From NCBI RefSeq assembly GCF_003945595.2, contig NW_024104351.1, positions 744,001 to 808,000 on the forward strand: a DNA stretch of 64,000 nucleotides, read 5' to 3'. The notes beneath the pieces were generated by a model that was given only the letters and a program-made list of their open reading frames with translations, did not search any database and was not told the origin of the DNA. Positions 13,301 to 22,600 of the stretch are shown here, piece after piece. Source of the stretch: Pipra filicauda (taxonomy: Eukaryota > Chordata > Aves > Passeriformes > Pipridae). Made by a program: the position numbers and the translations under genes. Every line of letters begins with the position of its first letter. Positions within the stretch are counted from its first letter, which is position 1.

Positions 13301-16300
13301 TTCTCTGGCATTTTTAGGCCAACAAAGGGTGTTAAGAAAATGTGCAAAAAAGAAAACGTATGTTTCATGTATTCATTTTGGTATCACTAACTTTTCTTTA
13401 GTGCTACCTTCATTTACAAAGATCCCCATGGACTTAACCATTCGAGCTGGAGCAATGGCACGTTTGGAATGTGCTGCAATTGGGCATCCTGTCCCACAGA
13501 TTGCTTGGCAGAAAGATGGTGGAACAGATTTTCCTGCAGCGCGCAAGAGGCGCATGCATGTCATGCCTGAAGATGATGTATTCTTTATTGTTGATGTAAA
13601 GATTGAGGACACAGGTGTTTATAGCTGTACAGCTCAAAACACTGCTGGAAGCATTTCAGCTAATGCAACATTAACAGTACTAGGTAAGATATTGGCAATC
13701 CTTAATAGCGTAATCACTATTGTGATGCAAAATAATAAAAGTTAGTTATGTTAGTTAGTTAGTTATGAGTGTCTTCACAGCTCATATGCTGGGGGGGAGT
13801 AGGGCAAAGGGGCTTCTATTTGCATTCAGAGACAGTAGATTTTGTTTAACTTTTGATTTTGTTACATTTTGTTAATCATTTTTATTCTAGTTCTCTGCAG
13901 CCTTAAGCGTGTATGATTTGGCCTTTTTACCTTCTGAGGTAATCAAGCATTTAGGGCCGATCAGTTGACAAGTAAATTGTAGGCTCTAAAGTCAGAGTCC
14001 TTGAGTTTTTTCTGAGAATCAGAATAAGCTTCATTAGGCCTTACTGATGCATTTAATTTAGCTTTTCCTCTTGAGCTCTGAAGGAAAGGGACATGTTCTC
14101 ATTTTTGCAAGGTCATTTAGGATATAAGGCTTGTACTTTCTTTTCAGAAACACCATCATTTTTGCGGCCTTTGATGGATCGAACTGTAACAAAAGGGGAA
14201 ACTGCAGTCTTGCAGTGTATTGCTGGTGGGAGTCCTCCACCCCGACTGAACTGGACTAAGGATGACAGCCCTCTCGTGGTAACAGAAAGACATTTCTTTG
14301 CTGCAGGCAATCAGTTACTAATTATTGTGGATACAGATGTAGAAGATGCTGGAAAATACACCTGTGAAATGTCTAATACGCTTGGGACAGAACGCGGCAA
14401 CATCCGTCTTAATGTAATTCCTACTCCCACTTGTGATTCTCCTCAAAATGTTGCCCCATCACTTGATGATGATGGATGGGCCACAGTTGGCATTGTGATC
14501 ATAGCTGTGGTTTGCTGTGTGGTGGGCACTTCCTTGGTGTGGGTAATCATCATCTACCACACAAGAAGGAGGAATGAAGATTGCAGCATCACAAATACAG
14601 GTGTGTAAACTGAAGGTTTGCCTTGGAAAGGAAAAAAAATGTTTGTGGTTGCTTCGCAAAGACTTTATTGTAGGAACGTTTGAGTGCTTTGACTCAGAAG
14701 AGTGTATTACTTGTTACTTTCAGTGCTTTGCTGACAAATTTATAAGTACTTCTACAAACTGAAGTATGCTGATGGCTTTTGTATGTGTTTTGCATCCCCA
14801 CAGATGAAACAAATTTACCTGCTGACATTCCCAGTTACCTGTCATCCCAGGGGACACTAGCTGAAAGGCAGGATGGATATGGCTCATCTGAAAATGGCAG
14901 TCATCATCAGTTCCTCACTTCTTCTGTGGGAGGGTATTTCTTGCAGCAGAGAGACAGTAATGGTAGGTATAAAATGCTAAGCAGATTTTCTATGTTGCTT
15001 GAGTAGCTGTAGTTTTGCTATTGTCTTTCTGACTAGTAGAAATAACACTAAAGAAGCGTCTTTACTGAAGTTTGAGGATGTGAAATTTATTGCTTAATAT
15101 TGCTTCAAAAAGATAATAACAGGAACTCGGATCTTTTCATCCAAATAACGTTATGGCTTTTATTAAATTATGAAGTTTTTCTCTAATCTCAAGGGTAAAT
15201 TTAAACTGATGATCACATTTCCAAAAGAAGTGTCCAAAGCAACAGCTTGTCTTCAGCTCTTACAGCTTGAAAAGGATCCTTTAATGGAATGTGGGCATAT
15301 GTGATAATACCAGTGTAACTTTAGTTTAACTCTTTAAACTTGCCAGTTAGAAAAGTCATTAGGGTCAGAGTCAAGAGATTTAAAGTGACTGCAAATTACC
15401 TTATGCTGCAGTACTTGGTATTTATACATCTGACGCCTGAAAATCTAGTGTAACATACGTGCATTAGGGAGGAAAAGGCACTTTGCTGGGAAGAGGTAGG
15501 GATTGAGATACAATCGGGAGTTGGAACAGGTGGCAATGAAGTGGTGGTGAGATAGTGCTACAATTGTAGGGTAGTGAGAGGAGCAACCTCTTTGTGGGCC
15601 AAGAACCACAGACCATGTCCACACCTTCAGGAACATTTTAACTGAAAATCTCTATAGCTGTTCAAGCAGCCAGTGACTCCTTCAGATTCTTCCACCCAGG
15701 ACTTTTGTGTTGACAGTCTGGGCTCCAAAAGGTATCTGTGAGACAGAGCATAACCTGGCTTCCAGTGCTTTAGAAGTCGTCCCTGGCTTTGATCCCTGTG
15801 ATGGGTTTGGTTTTGTTATTTAGGGGTTGTATCATGAAGCAAAGTGTGACACATTCTCTGTTAAGCTAATTAATTGAACACTTGCTGGAATTAGAATTCT
15901 CATCAAAAGGTTAGGTTGAACCTAATCAAGCTCTAAAATACACTATGAAATGCAGTTGAACACATGGGGTTCTTAAAGAAACTGTAAGCCGAAGATTCAG
16001 AAAAGATTTTATACTGACATGTCAATTTTATTTTTAAGGCATTTGCCATCTAGATAACAGCAGTGAAACAGACTTGGAGGGTGTTGCAGATCCATTCCTA
16101 TGCCACTATCTGGGGACTTCAGGGACTTTGTATTTAAAAGGAAACACATATAGTTCTGATGCATTTGAAGCATACAATGCAAGTAAGTTGGCGGGGGGAA
16201 GTTTTAGTCCTAATTCAATCTTGTGTTATGATGAATCTGTATGAAAACAATTTTTCATTTTCTTTAGGTTGCAACCCTGACCAAAGAACGGCATGCTTGG

Positions 16301-19187
16301 ATCCTTATGAGTCTGGATATTTAAGGAAAAAGGAATGCTATCAATACTTGCCTCCACTGGATGATCCCTTTGACCAGTGTGTTGGCATTATCGGGATGCA
16401 GGCTGCAAGTAGCAGATTGATTAATTCTATTTATACTCAAAATGAAGGAACTGGATTAAAAAGCAAAAGTCTGAACTTGGACGCATTTGATTTAAACAGA
16501 AGTTTGGAACCCTCATCTGTTATGAGTAACAGCACTTTCATGGGTATGTTCTAGCTGTTGTTTTTTATTCAAGCTTGCTGTCTTGCTTCCTCCTTACAAC
16601 ACTAAGCAAAACTGATTTCTCAGCTTTTTCTTTCCCAAATGTTTTAAACTGAGGAACAGAGGAGTGGTTATAGTAAAACTGTGTGATGAGAATATTTAGG
16701 TTACTGGGATGTCTTAACAGCTCACACTTACATGAAAGTCTCATCAGTGATGTGATTCTTATCTTCTGTCTTAATATAGATGGCAAATTTCTGTAAATGT
16801 TAGGATACATAACAGGCAAAGGGTATGCAAGGTCTCAGGAGGGCTCAGGGCAGGTGGGGAGACTTGAACTTGTATGAGTATGTATCATGTAACATAGGGA
16901 GCCAGAACTATTTACCCTTCAAAGTAAGGCACTATGTAAAAATGCTCTCTCTACCCCCCTTTGTCCTTTTCTCATGGTTTGTATGACAAAAAAGAGTTCC
17001 CAAAGTTTAGTTCAGGGTTTACAATTTTAATCCAGATTGCAGGAAGAGATGGGGGGAAGGAGAAAAACTTTACCTTTGAAGCTTCTTAAGTTTTTGATAT
17101 TGGTTGGGCTGGTTGGTTTAAAATGCATATAAAACCACATACTGCTCTCATCCTTGTGATATCTTTACACCAAGCACAGCCCTGGTACCGTGGATTGTTT
17201 CCCGGCTGGTGTGTCAGCATTGGCTGATCAAGGCCTGGGTCTCATGGCTCTGCAAGGGGACCTGGGGGAATGTGCATCACTGGGCTCTTTGTTCTCAGGG
17301 GGTGGGGAGGGAGGCACAACCTCTGAAGTTTTCCCCCTTCGAAAGCCAGATGTTTGAACTATAAAATGTTGCAGATGCCAGGACATGTGGCAGAGGCCCT
17401 GCGACTACACGTGGCCGGCCCCCTGGCTGCCTGCCACTATTACTGTGGTGGGACTGTGTGGATAGGGCTCCTGCAGGAAGTAGTTCAGCTGTACATTCGT
17501 ATACCCCGGAGTTAATGCCATATCAAGGGCACATAGTCCTCTTTTTGCCCTAAAAATCTATACAGAGCTACTCTTTTCATCAGTTCTCTTAGGCTACTAC
17601 CCCGCTTAAGTTGCATCATCACTGCCTTGGATGCTTTTTAATCATTAGCACTCTTGCCTCAAAGAACCTATGGCTAGATCTCGGAGGTGGTGACTGTGGA
17701 AGAAGTTGTGATAGATTTCTTGTCCTTAGTTGTGAATCCACTTTTTTAGCATTGTCTTCAAATTCAACTCCCCTTTTGCTTATACAATCACAATGAAGAA
17801 GACAACTGGAATTAACTTTACTGTCAATGCATGAATCAGGAAGTTCATAGCTTGGATTTTGGTTTTTAAGATAGGACTCATTTGTAGCTTTGCTGTTGTG
17901 AGGAACATCCTTTCGTATTGTATTAGGTTAAAATTGCTCTACAAATCATTGATGCAAATGTGGATCTTGTCCAATTCCATTTTTAGTAACTTCTCAGGTG
18001 ACAGTTTTACTTAAAACCCTTGCTTCTAGCCCCTAAGCAAAAGCAAAAGTGTGGTGGTTTGGGTTCAAAATTTATTAAAGATAGTAGTGTTAAGTTATTA
18101 ATAAAAACTCAAGTTCTTCAAAATCAGCCTGTGGCATGTTTTCCTCTAAAAATAAGTCTTTTGAGCGTCTCTTACAGACGCTGATTTGCGATAGCTGTAT
18201 CAATGAAAAAAAGAGAAGGCCCTTCTTGCAGAGGTGTTGATGCTAATTATTTTCTGACTAGTAAATCCAGATAATTATTTATAAAGATTGAACTGAAATG
18301 CTGAATTCTCGTTGGGTTACAACTGTTCTCTTTACCCACAAATGGCTAGATGATCAGTTATGAATGGAGCGTGTGGCTAGCTGGACTTTTATTATTAATG
18401 AGACATGCTAGCCAGAAAAAGATTTCTTTAGCATTTGGATTGCACTGTGGGATGATGTTGCGTAACGCAATACAGGTCAGGAGTTAAATTTTTTTAAAAA
18501 CCTGTTTTATTTTTTCTGAACTACATGGCAGACGGTATGTGCCATTCGTTCACTGAAGAACAAAACAGGGAGACTGCTGTGACCTTTGCATTGGAAAGTG
18601 TCTTGCGTTTGCAGTTTGGTCTGCGTTCCCACCTCCTCCCTCACCACCCTCTCCAAATTAAAATGGGTATGGAAGTAGTCATGAAAACAAAAGAAAGAAA
18701 GTTGTGGGTGGCTATACAATTGCTTTGGAAATGTTTTTAATGTCTCAGATGGCGGAGTCTTGCTTTATGCTTGTGATCACATTGATGTTTTCTTTTAAGG
18801 GGTAAAACAACAGTGAAGTAAAATTTCACTATGGTGAACTTTTTCTGTCAATCTTTGGCTTGCATTCCAACATGCAGCCCTTGGTGAGGCACAAAGCTGT
18901 TAGCATCGGTATTTCTGTACTCACTCTTTTACTGTCTTTCAGGAACATTTGGAAAGCCTTTATGGAGGCCTCAGCTGGACACTCTTTCAAGTTGTAGGCA
19001 GCCAGCAAATTGCCAACCAAAAACCTCCCGTAATAATCATCATGCCTCACTGGACTTTGATGCAGAGGCAGATGAAGAGGGAAAGGAAAGGACAGATTCT
19101 AGAGGAGAAAATAGCTTTTATACTTGCAAACAATCATTTGAAAACTTTAGGACTTCTACTTTCCAATCCTGTGATTTGGATACATAG
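1245..19187 (+). CDS. LRIG3: LRIG3, partial (exons 4-19 of probably 19), spliced
   Basis: Sixteen exons join in one frame to encode about 992 residues and a TAG stop; the 5' exons lie outside the window. LRIG3 is a type I plasma-membrane protein. From family knowledge, LRIG proteins modulate receptor tyrosine kinase and BMP signalling, and mouse Lrig3 shapes the lateral semicircular canal by restricting netrin-1. Seen here: 13 LRRs, the LRR C-cap, three Ig domains, one membrane helix at about residues 681-704 of the window-encoded part, then a tail of about 285 residues. LRIG3 is preferred over LRIG1 or LRIG2 because Ig domain 1, the membrane segment and the extreme C-terminus (ending in Asp-Leu-Asp-Thr) follow the LRIG3 pattern I remember; no alignment was run. 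The encoded length equals human LRIG3 minus about 127 N-terminal residues. All introns are GT-AG. LRR-exon junctions are phase 2 and later ones phase 1. Confidence 0.95.
2010..2153 (+). CDS. LRIG3: LRIG3 exon 5: two leucine-rich repeats
   Basis: 144 nt (two 24-residue repeats) between AACAG and GTAAGT, phase 2-2. The product begins [13 protein letters not shown] and ends HLQHL. It includes the [11 protein letters not shown] repeat that is well conserved in LRIG3. Confidence 0.94.
3391..3534 (+). CDS. LRIG3: LRIG3 exon 6: two leucine-rich repeats
   Basis: 144 nt between GATGCAG and GTAAGT, phase 2-2. It encodes [18 protein letters not shown] followed by a second repeat with [19 protein letters not shown]. 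Repeat spacing is a regular 24 residues. Confidence 0.95.
3850..3993 (+). CDS. LRIG3: LRIG3 exon 7: two leucine-rich repeats
   Basis: 144 nt between TTTGTAG and GTGAGT, phase 2-2. It encodes [18 protein letters not shown] and then [18 protein letters not shown]. The single Cys near its end (EFCQKL) is shared with other LRIG proteins from memory. Confidence 0.95.
4411..4554 (+). CDS. LRIG3: LRIG3 exon 8: two leucine-rich repeats
   Basis: 144 nt between TTTGCAG and GTAAGT, phase 2-2. It encodes [18 protein letters not shown] and then [19 protein letters not shown]. Both carry the LxxLxLxxNxL-type core. Confidence 0.95.
5852..5932 (+). CDS. LRIG3: LRIG3 exon 9: one longer leucine-rich repeat
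   Basis: 81 nt between TTAAACAG and GTGAGT, phase 2-2. It encodes one 27-residue repeat, [18 protein letters not shown] followed by SGLDKLRKL, three residues longer than the 24-residue repeats around it. Human LRIG3 has the same 27-residue repeat here. Confidence 0.95.
6599..6670 (+). CDS. LRIG3: LRIG3 exon 10: one leucine-rich repeat
   Basis: 72 nt between TTTTAG and GTAAGT, phase 2-2. It encodes a single 24-residue repeat, [18 protein letters not shown] then DALEHL. Confidence 0.95.
7034..7105 (+). CDS. LRIG3: LRIG3 exon 11: last leucine-rich repeat
   Basis: 72 nt between TTCCTAG and GTAAGT, phase 2-2. It encodes [18 protein letters not shown] then KKLKEL, the last full repeat before the C-cap. 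Confidence 0.95.
7141..7168. repeat. TA microsatellite in LRIG3 intron 11
   Basis: A run of about eight TA dinucleotides continues into an imperfect TAAATA tract, shortly after the exon 11 donor. No function is implied. Confidence 0.8.
7970..8300 (-). mobile_element. CR1 LINE fragment, 3' end, in LRIG3 intron 11
   Basis: The + strand begins with a diverged form of the CR1 3' end in reverse complement (an ATAGACTCAGAG-like start, then the ACCTTTTAGGTACC and GACACAACTGGACATG blocks read on the minus strand). Downstream are the GCACTCCACCAG and TTGTTCCAGTG blocks typical of reverse-complemented CR1. It is more diverged than the CR1 at 56.5 kb, so probably an older insertion. The far boundary, about 8250-8300, is approximate. 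Confidence 0.65.
9660..9823 (+). CDS. LRIG3: LRIG3 exon 12: LRR C-terminal cap
   Basis: 164 nt between TCTCAG and GTAAGT; it enters in phase 2 and leaves in phase 1. It encodes the LRRCT domain that closes the solenoid, with the [11 protein letters not shown] signature and the paired later cysteines in NASCAHP and DGFVC. NTS and NAS are potential N-glycosylation sites. The phase switch marks the boundary between the LRR and Ig halves of the protein. Confidence 0.95.
9824..12536 (+). other. LRIG3 intron 12 (2.7 kb)
   Basis: The longest intron in the window. It is AT-rich with no recognisable exon or transposon, apart from the short repeat and hairpin near 12.3 kb. A 111-codon open frame at 11686-12021 shows no known domain and is probably fortuitous. 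Confidence 0.6.
12312..12373. repeat. 19-bp direct repeat with adjoining perfect hairpin
   Basis: A 19-base unit (TCATAAAATATGGCATCTT) occurs at 12312-12330 and again at 12334-12352. It runs into a perfect 10-bp inverted repeat, CTTCACTAGC at 12350-12359 and GCTAGTGAAG at 12364-12373, with a TAAG loop. Located in intron 12 about 165 bp before exon 13. Confidence 0.85.
12537..12857 (+). CDS. LRIG3: LRIG3 exon 13: Ig-like domain 1
   Basis: 321 nt between GTGCAG and GTAAGT, phase 1-1. It encodes one Ig domain of about 107 residues: [15 protein letters not shown] start, first Cys codon at 12614, core Trp at 12656 and second Cys at 12797 in [13 protein letters not shown] is a potential N-glycosylation site. 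The [20 protein letters not shown] stretch matches LRIG3 better than LRIG1 as I remember them. Confidence 0.96.
13402..13683 (+). CDS. LRIG3: LRIG3 exon 14: Ig-like domain 2
   Basis: 282 nt between TTCTTTAG and GTAAGA, phase 1-1. It encodes an Ig domain with Cys codons at 13470 (LECAA) and 13626 (YSCTAQN) and the IAWQKDGG core Trp. NAT near the end is a potential N-glycosylation site. The open frame extends upstream into the intron, but homology and the acceptor place the exon start at 13402. Confidence 0.96.
14148..14600 (+). CDS. LRIG3: LRIG3 exon 15: Ig-like domain 3 and membrane helix
   Basis: 453 nt between TTTTCAG and GTGTGT, phase 1-1. It encodes the third Ig domain (Cys codons at 14216 and 14363, LNWTKDD core with an NWT glycosylation site). 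A juxtamembrane stretch PTCDSP...DDDGW follows, then one hydrophobic helix at 14486-14557 ([11 protein letters not shown] to VWVIIIY) and the basic HTRRR stop-transfer. The Cys pair in the helix is a possible palmitoylation site. The donor GTGTGT is weaker than the others; reading through it would add Gly-Val and a stop at 14606-14608. Confidence 0.96.
14804..14962 (+). CDS. LRIG3: LRIG3 exon 16: cytoplasmic tail, membrane-proximal
   Basis: 159 nt between CCCACAG and GTAGGT, phase 1-1. It encodes [20 protein letters not shown] followed by a Ser/His-rich stretch. The [19 protein letters not shown] block is well conserved among LRIG proteins from memory, and has no catalytic domain. Confidence 0.94.
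16039..16182 (+). CDS. LRIG3: LRIG3 exon 17: cytoplasmic tail
   Basis: 144 nt between TTTTTAAG and GTAAGT, phase 1-1. It encodes a tail segment beginning [15 protein letters not shown] and including MYLKGN-like [15 protein letters not shown]. It is more diverged from the human tail than the ectodomain exons, but collinear with it. Confidence 0.9.
16268..16543 (+). CDS. LRIG3: LRIG3 exon 18: cytoplasmic tail, variable part
   Basis: 276 nt between TCTTTAG and GTATGT, phase 1-1. It encodes [20 protein letters not shown] and about 70 further residues, ending SNSTFMG. It aligns with human LRIG3 mainly at the ends (C-P-D--R-T, KKECY, NEG, FMG); the middle is poorly conserved. Several Tyr and Ser residues could be phosphorylated, but no defined motif stands out. 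Confidence 0.9.
16544..18942 (+). other. LRIG3 intron 18 (2.4 kb)
   Basis: Mostly AT-rich, but about 17160-17530 is distinctly GC-rich with long G runs near 17298-17311. No transposon or exon was recognised in it. Confidence 0.5.
18943..19187 (+). CDS. LRIG3: LRIG3 exon 19: C-terminus and stop
   Basis: Terminal coding exon, entered after CTTTCAG in phase 1. It encodes [12 protein letters not shown] and a Gln/Pro/His segment, then the acidic [20 protein letters not shown] stretch and a C-terminus ending CDLDT, closed by TAG at 19185-19187. The order ([22 protein letters not shown] or YDLDT) matches the human LRIG3 end, one of the strongest markers for LRIG3 over its paralogues. Confidence 0.95.
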
Positions 19188-19350
19188 CTCTTTTTGGACT
19201 TGCTATTGATTTCTGGAACCAAAGAAATACTTTGACATACTACTACCTCAGTATGAAACTTTATTTAAAAAGAGACTAAGGAAAAGAAGAAGGAAAGAAA
19301 GAAACCACATGATGCTATGAATTCTGAAGAAAAAAATGTATTTTTATTCC

Positions 19351-19356
19351 AATAAA
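19351..19356 (+). terminator. Proximal polyadenylation signal AATAAA
   Basis: AATAAA 164 bp after the stop codon, followed at about 25-45 bp by GTGCTCTTCGTTTGTTGT, a GT-rich downstream element. Cleavage would fall near 19370-19378. Confidence 0.75.
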
Positions 19357-19628
19357 GCATAATTGCCAAAGTGCTCTTCGTTTGTTGTACTGAAAAAACA
19401 TTCCTTATAAAAATACTATATTTGTAATTATTTTATAGCTTTTTTAATGCAAATATATTTTGTAAATTAATGGTGTAAATAATACAGCACATGTATTTCT
19501 ATGTCAGACTTCATTTTATTGAAATGAGCAGTAAGCATTCTAATTTTTTACTGTTACTTGTACCTTTTTACAAATGGAAACTCCATGCTGTTTGCAGGTA
19601 TCATGCATCTTATTTGCACATTACTTTT

Positions 19629-19634
19629 AATAAA
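19629..19634 (+). terminator. Distal polyadenylation signal AATAAA
   Basis: A second AATAAA, followed within about 10-20 bp by TGCTGCTGTGTGGTCTCTG, a GT-rich element. It would give a 3' UTR of about 460 nt. Confidence 0.7.
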
Positions 19635-19650
19635 ATCTGCTGCTGTGTGG

Positions 19651-22600
19651 TCTCTGACCCACATTAGTGTATGAAGAATGAACAGTGTGAATTACGTTTC
19701 TAGACAGTGTTTTCTGATGCATGTTTGCACCTTTGTTTGACCTAAACTTGTACCTTTAGATTTACTGTGTAAAATATGTTCATCTTCAAAGAGTTGGTGT
19801 GGTCCTGCCATGGCTGCTGGAAAAGTGGCTTGAAGCTATTTCAACCAAAATAAGTATGCAAGTCTTTTCCACTTAGCGAATTTCCACTGTGCGCACACGC
19901 TCCCAGTTTTCGTGCACACAAGGCTGTAGTACTGCCAGTTTTTCCATGCCTGTGTTGTAGTGTGCCTGCATTTGTTGGAGGATATACACAGTAGATGCAC
20001 AAATTCATATCAAGCTATTCAGTAGAAGAAGAAAAAAGGCACTGTATATCTACCTGGTAACACTGCTCTTTTCTGAGCGGGTTAGTGTTCAGTGTTTGCC
20101 AAATATGCAGTGCATGCCTGAGTCTTTGCTTTCCCATACCCTTTCTCCCTCCTTTTTTGCTTCTACGACCACTCCACGCCCAACATGAGAAGGCAATCCA
20201 AGTACAAGATAATGTTTACTTTGGTTTAATTTGTGCTTCTGTTCCTTACTTGGCTGCCTTTCTCTGGTTATAAATGAGATCTGTGGTCGGTCAAGTTGAA
20301 CAATTGTGAATTCTTGCTGGATTATATTTACAGTAATGAACACAATATCTTCAACTCTAAGAAGTTGGAGAAAGAGGATTGCTTATTATAACATAGTAAT
20401 TAAAACTAAGTGAAAACACTCTATTTTGGTTTTCTGTGTATGGATACCTACTATTTTAAAAATCTGTGAATCTTGTTGTCATCACTCCATTAGAACAGTG
20501 AGATTCTAAAGTGGTTACTATAGGAGATTGGCTTTTTAAATCTGTCTGCTTTGAAGGTGCAAACTTACATGGTTGCCAGATATCTTCTTTTAAACTAAAT
20601 TAAATGCAGCTGTTAAAGTAGGCCATCACAGGCATCATGGCTAAAGCTCGAGCAAAGATTTCATTGCCTGGTGTAGCTGAGTTAAGGGCTTTTAGTTGTA
20701 GCCAGAAACCTGGTACCCAGATTGCAATGCAATTTCCCTTTACTTTAGGCACCAGTATTAGAGACAGGAAGTTAATCCATCCTTGGTTGCTGGTGGTCTA
20801 AGTGTACAGAGTGGATTTTGCGTGCTTTAGTTGATTATATTGCCAGATTTTTTGACTTATTGTTAATTTGTCTTCATTGCTGCCAGATGTGCTGATGTGC
20901 TGACAGACATTGATATGGGTGTTTGATTATAATTAAGTGCATTTGAAAGAGATTAATTTTTCGTGGGTTAAACAAAAGCTATAAGTCAATAAGGCAAGAA
21001 ATCTTAAATTTTATTCACTCGATAGCTCTCCTTTTGCTCCCCCTCAACCCCCTTCCCCACTGACCCCTTTTTTAGGGAGAGAAGAGCTGGGGGCTGTAAT
21101 AAGCTCGTGTTTGTAACCAAACATCGCCTTTTTGACATATTAAAAAGCAACAAAGTTATAAAAGGTAAGTACATTTTTCATTCCAGAGTTAATGTTTATC
21201 CTTAATAACTCCATCATAAAAAACAAGCCTTAAATTTATTTTCTGTAGTGGGGGAGGGTTGAGAAAAATGGCAATACCATTTATTACTTTTTCATCTTCC
21301 TTGAAAAGATCCTAATCTTCCAAAGGCTTGGATCTCTGTACCTAAATAAATGTTCAGGGTCAATGAATTTTAAATGCTTTCTATCAAATTTCATTTAGCA
21401 ACCTAAACATACAAATGACTTAAACTTTTATTTGATGCCTTAAGTACCCATAAATGGAAGTGAAAGCTCCAAAGTCCTCTTTTCTACCAGCCAGTTTTTG
21501 TGTTTAATTAATGGATTGTGCTTAAATAGAGTGGTAATCTGTAAATTTCAAGATAGTTGCAATATCTTAATAGTTCTTTTAAGGCCACTGATGTAACCAA
21601 ACATCTGTTTTAAAGGCTTGCAAGTTCACTTGCCTTCGTTCTCTTCCTCCCCCCTTTCTTTTTCCCCTCTGAAGATTCAGATGTTAGGGAGTTGGGAGTT
21701 GGATGTTTACACAGCTGAAAGCTAAATTTTAAGTTGATGTGATGGGAAAATAAGTTGCAGCCAACAGTAAGTAAATCTTATACTGCATCTCAGAGTCTTA
21801 GAATGAGAAACAAGTGTTGCTGAATGACAGACATTTTGCAGTTTCATGACCAGCAGCAATTGAAATCTTGTCATGGACTCAAAACTTGTAGAATGTTCTT
21901 TAAAGGCAGTATGCTCTTAATGCTTTACACAACAGAATGTTTTGCTTGTTGAACTCATGCAAGCAACTGCTGAGGTACAGTTTCTGCAAACCCTGAATAA
22001 TAATTTTAAAAATTTTAGATAAATAGAGTTACTCATTTACCAGAATCTCTCTGGAGCAAGCATTTCAAAACAGTAACCTAAATGGTGTGCATAACACTGG
22101 TAGATACCTGCATACTGGAGGCTGTTACTGTTTCAAAGACAAAACCTTACAGAGTGCTACAGTATTTCAGCACCAAATGCTTTAATTTAGAGTTCTTTAC
22201 TTCAGTGTAAATGGATCTTGACAAATGGCAAAGAGCTAGGCCCGAAGTTTCTGCCAGAGAATATTGCCACTTCTCCAACCGAGGACTCATTAGTGTCACC
22301 AAACATTTCAGTTTCAGGGATCTCTTGAACACTTAAGCCTTATTCCTTGAGCTGCTTCAAAGAAGCTTAAAACCAAGAGGTAGATTTGCGCTGCAAAAAT
22401 TTGTGTTCTGCCAGCCTTACAGGCCAGGACCGTAATTGAGGATTGTGTTGCTTTTTGAATATAAATATAAGTAGAAATTGTACTAGCTACTTGTAAGACT
22501 TCTTGTTGCAGATGTGATACATCTCAGAGAATTACACTTACAGATTTTTGCCTTTTTTTCTCACTTTGTGTATTGCTTTGTCATAGAGAACGTGACTGAC

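Larger units (their letters stand above)
19188..19650 (+). other. LRIG3 3' untranslated region
   Basis: AT-rich sequence after the stop. Two canonical signals suggest alternative ends near 19372 and 19650. A TGTAAATA octamer (Pumilio-type binding site) lies at 19474-19481, between the two ends, so it would be present only in the longer form. The ends are inferred from the signals, not from transcripts. Confidence 0.75.

Noticed and set aside
13158..13401. Upstream extension of the exon 14 open frame as coding
   Set aside because: The acceptor at 13400-13401 and homology place the exon start at 13402; the extension is intronic.
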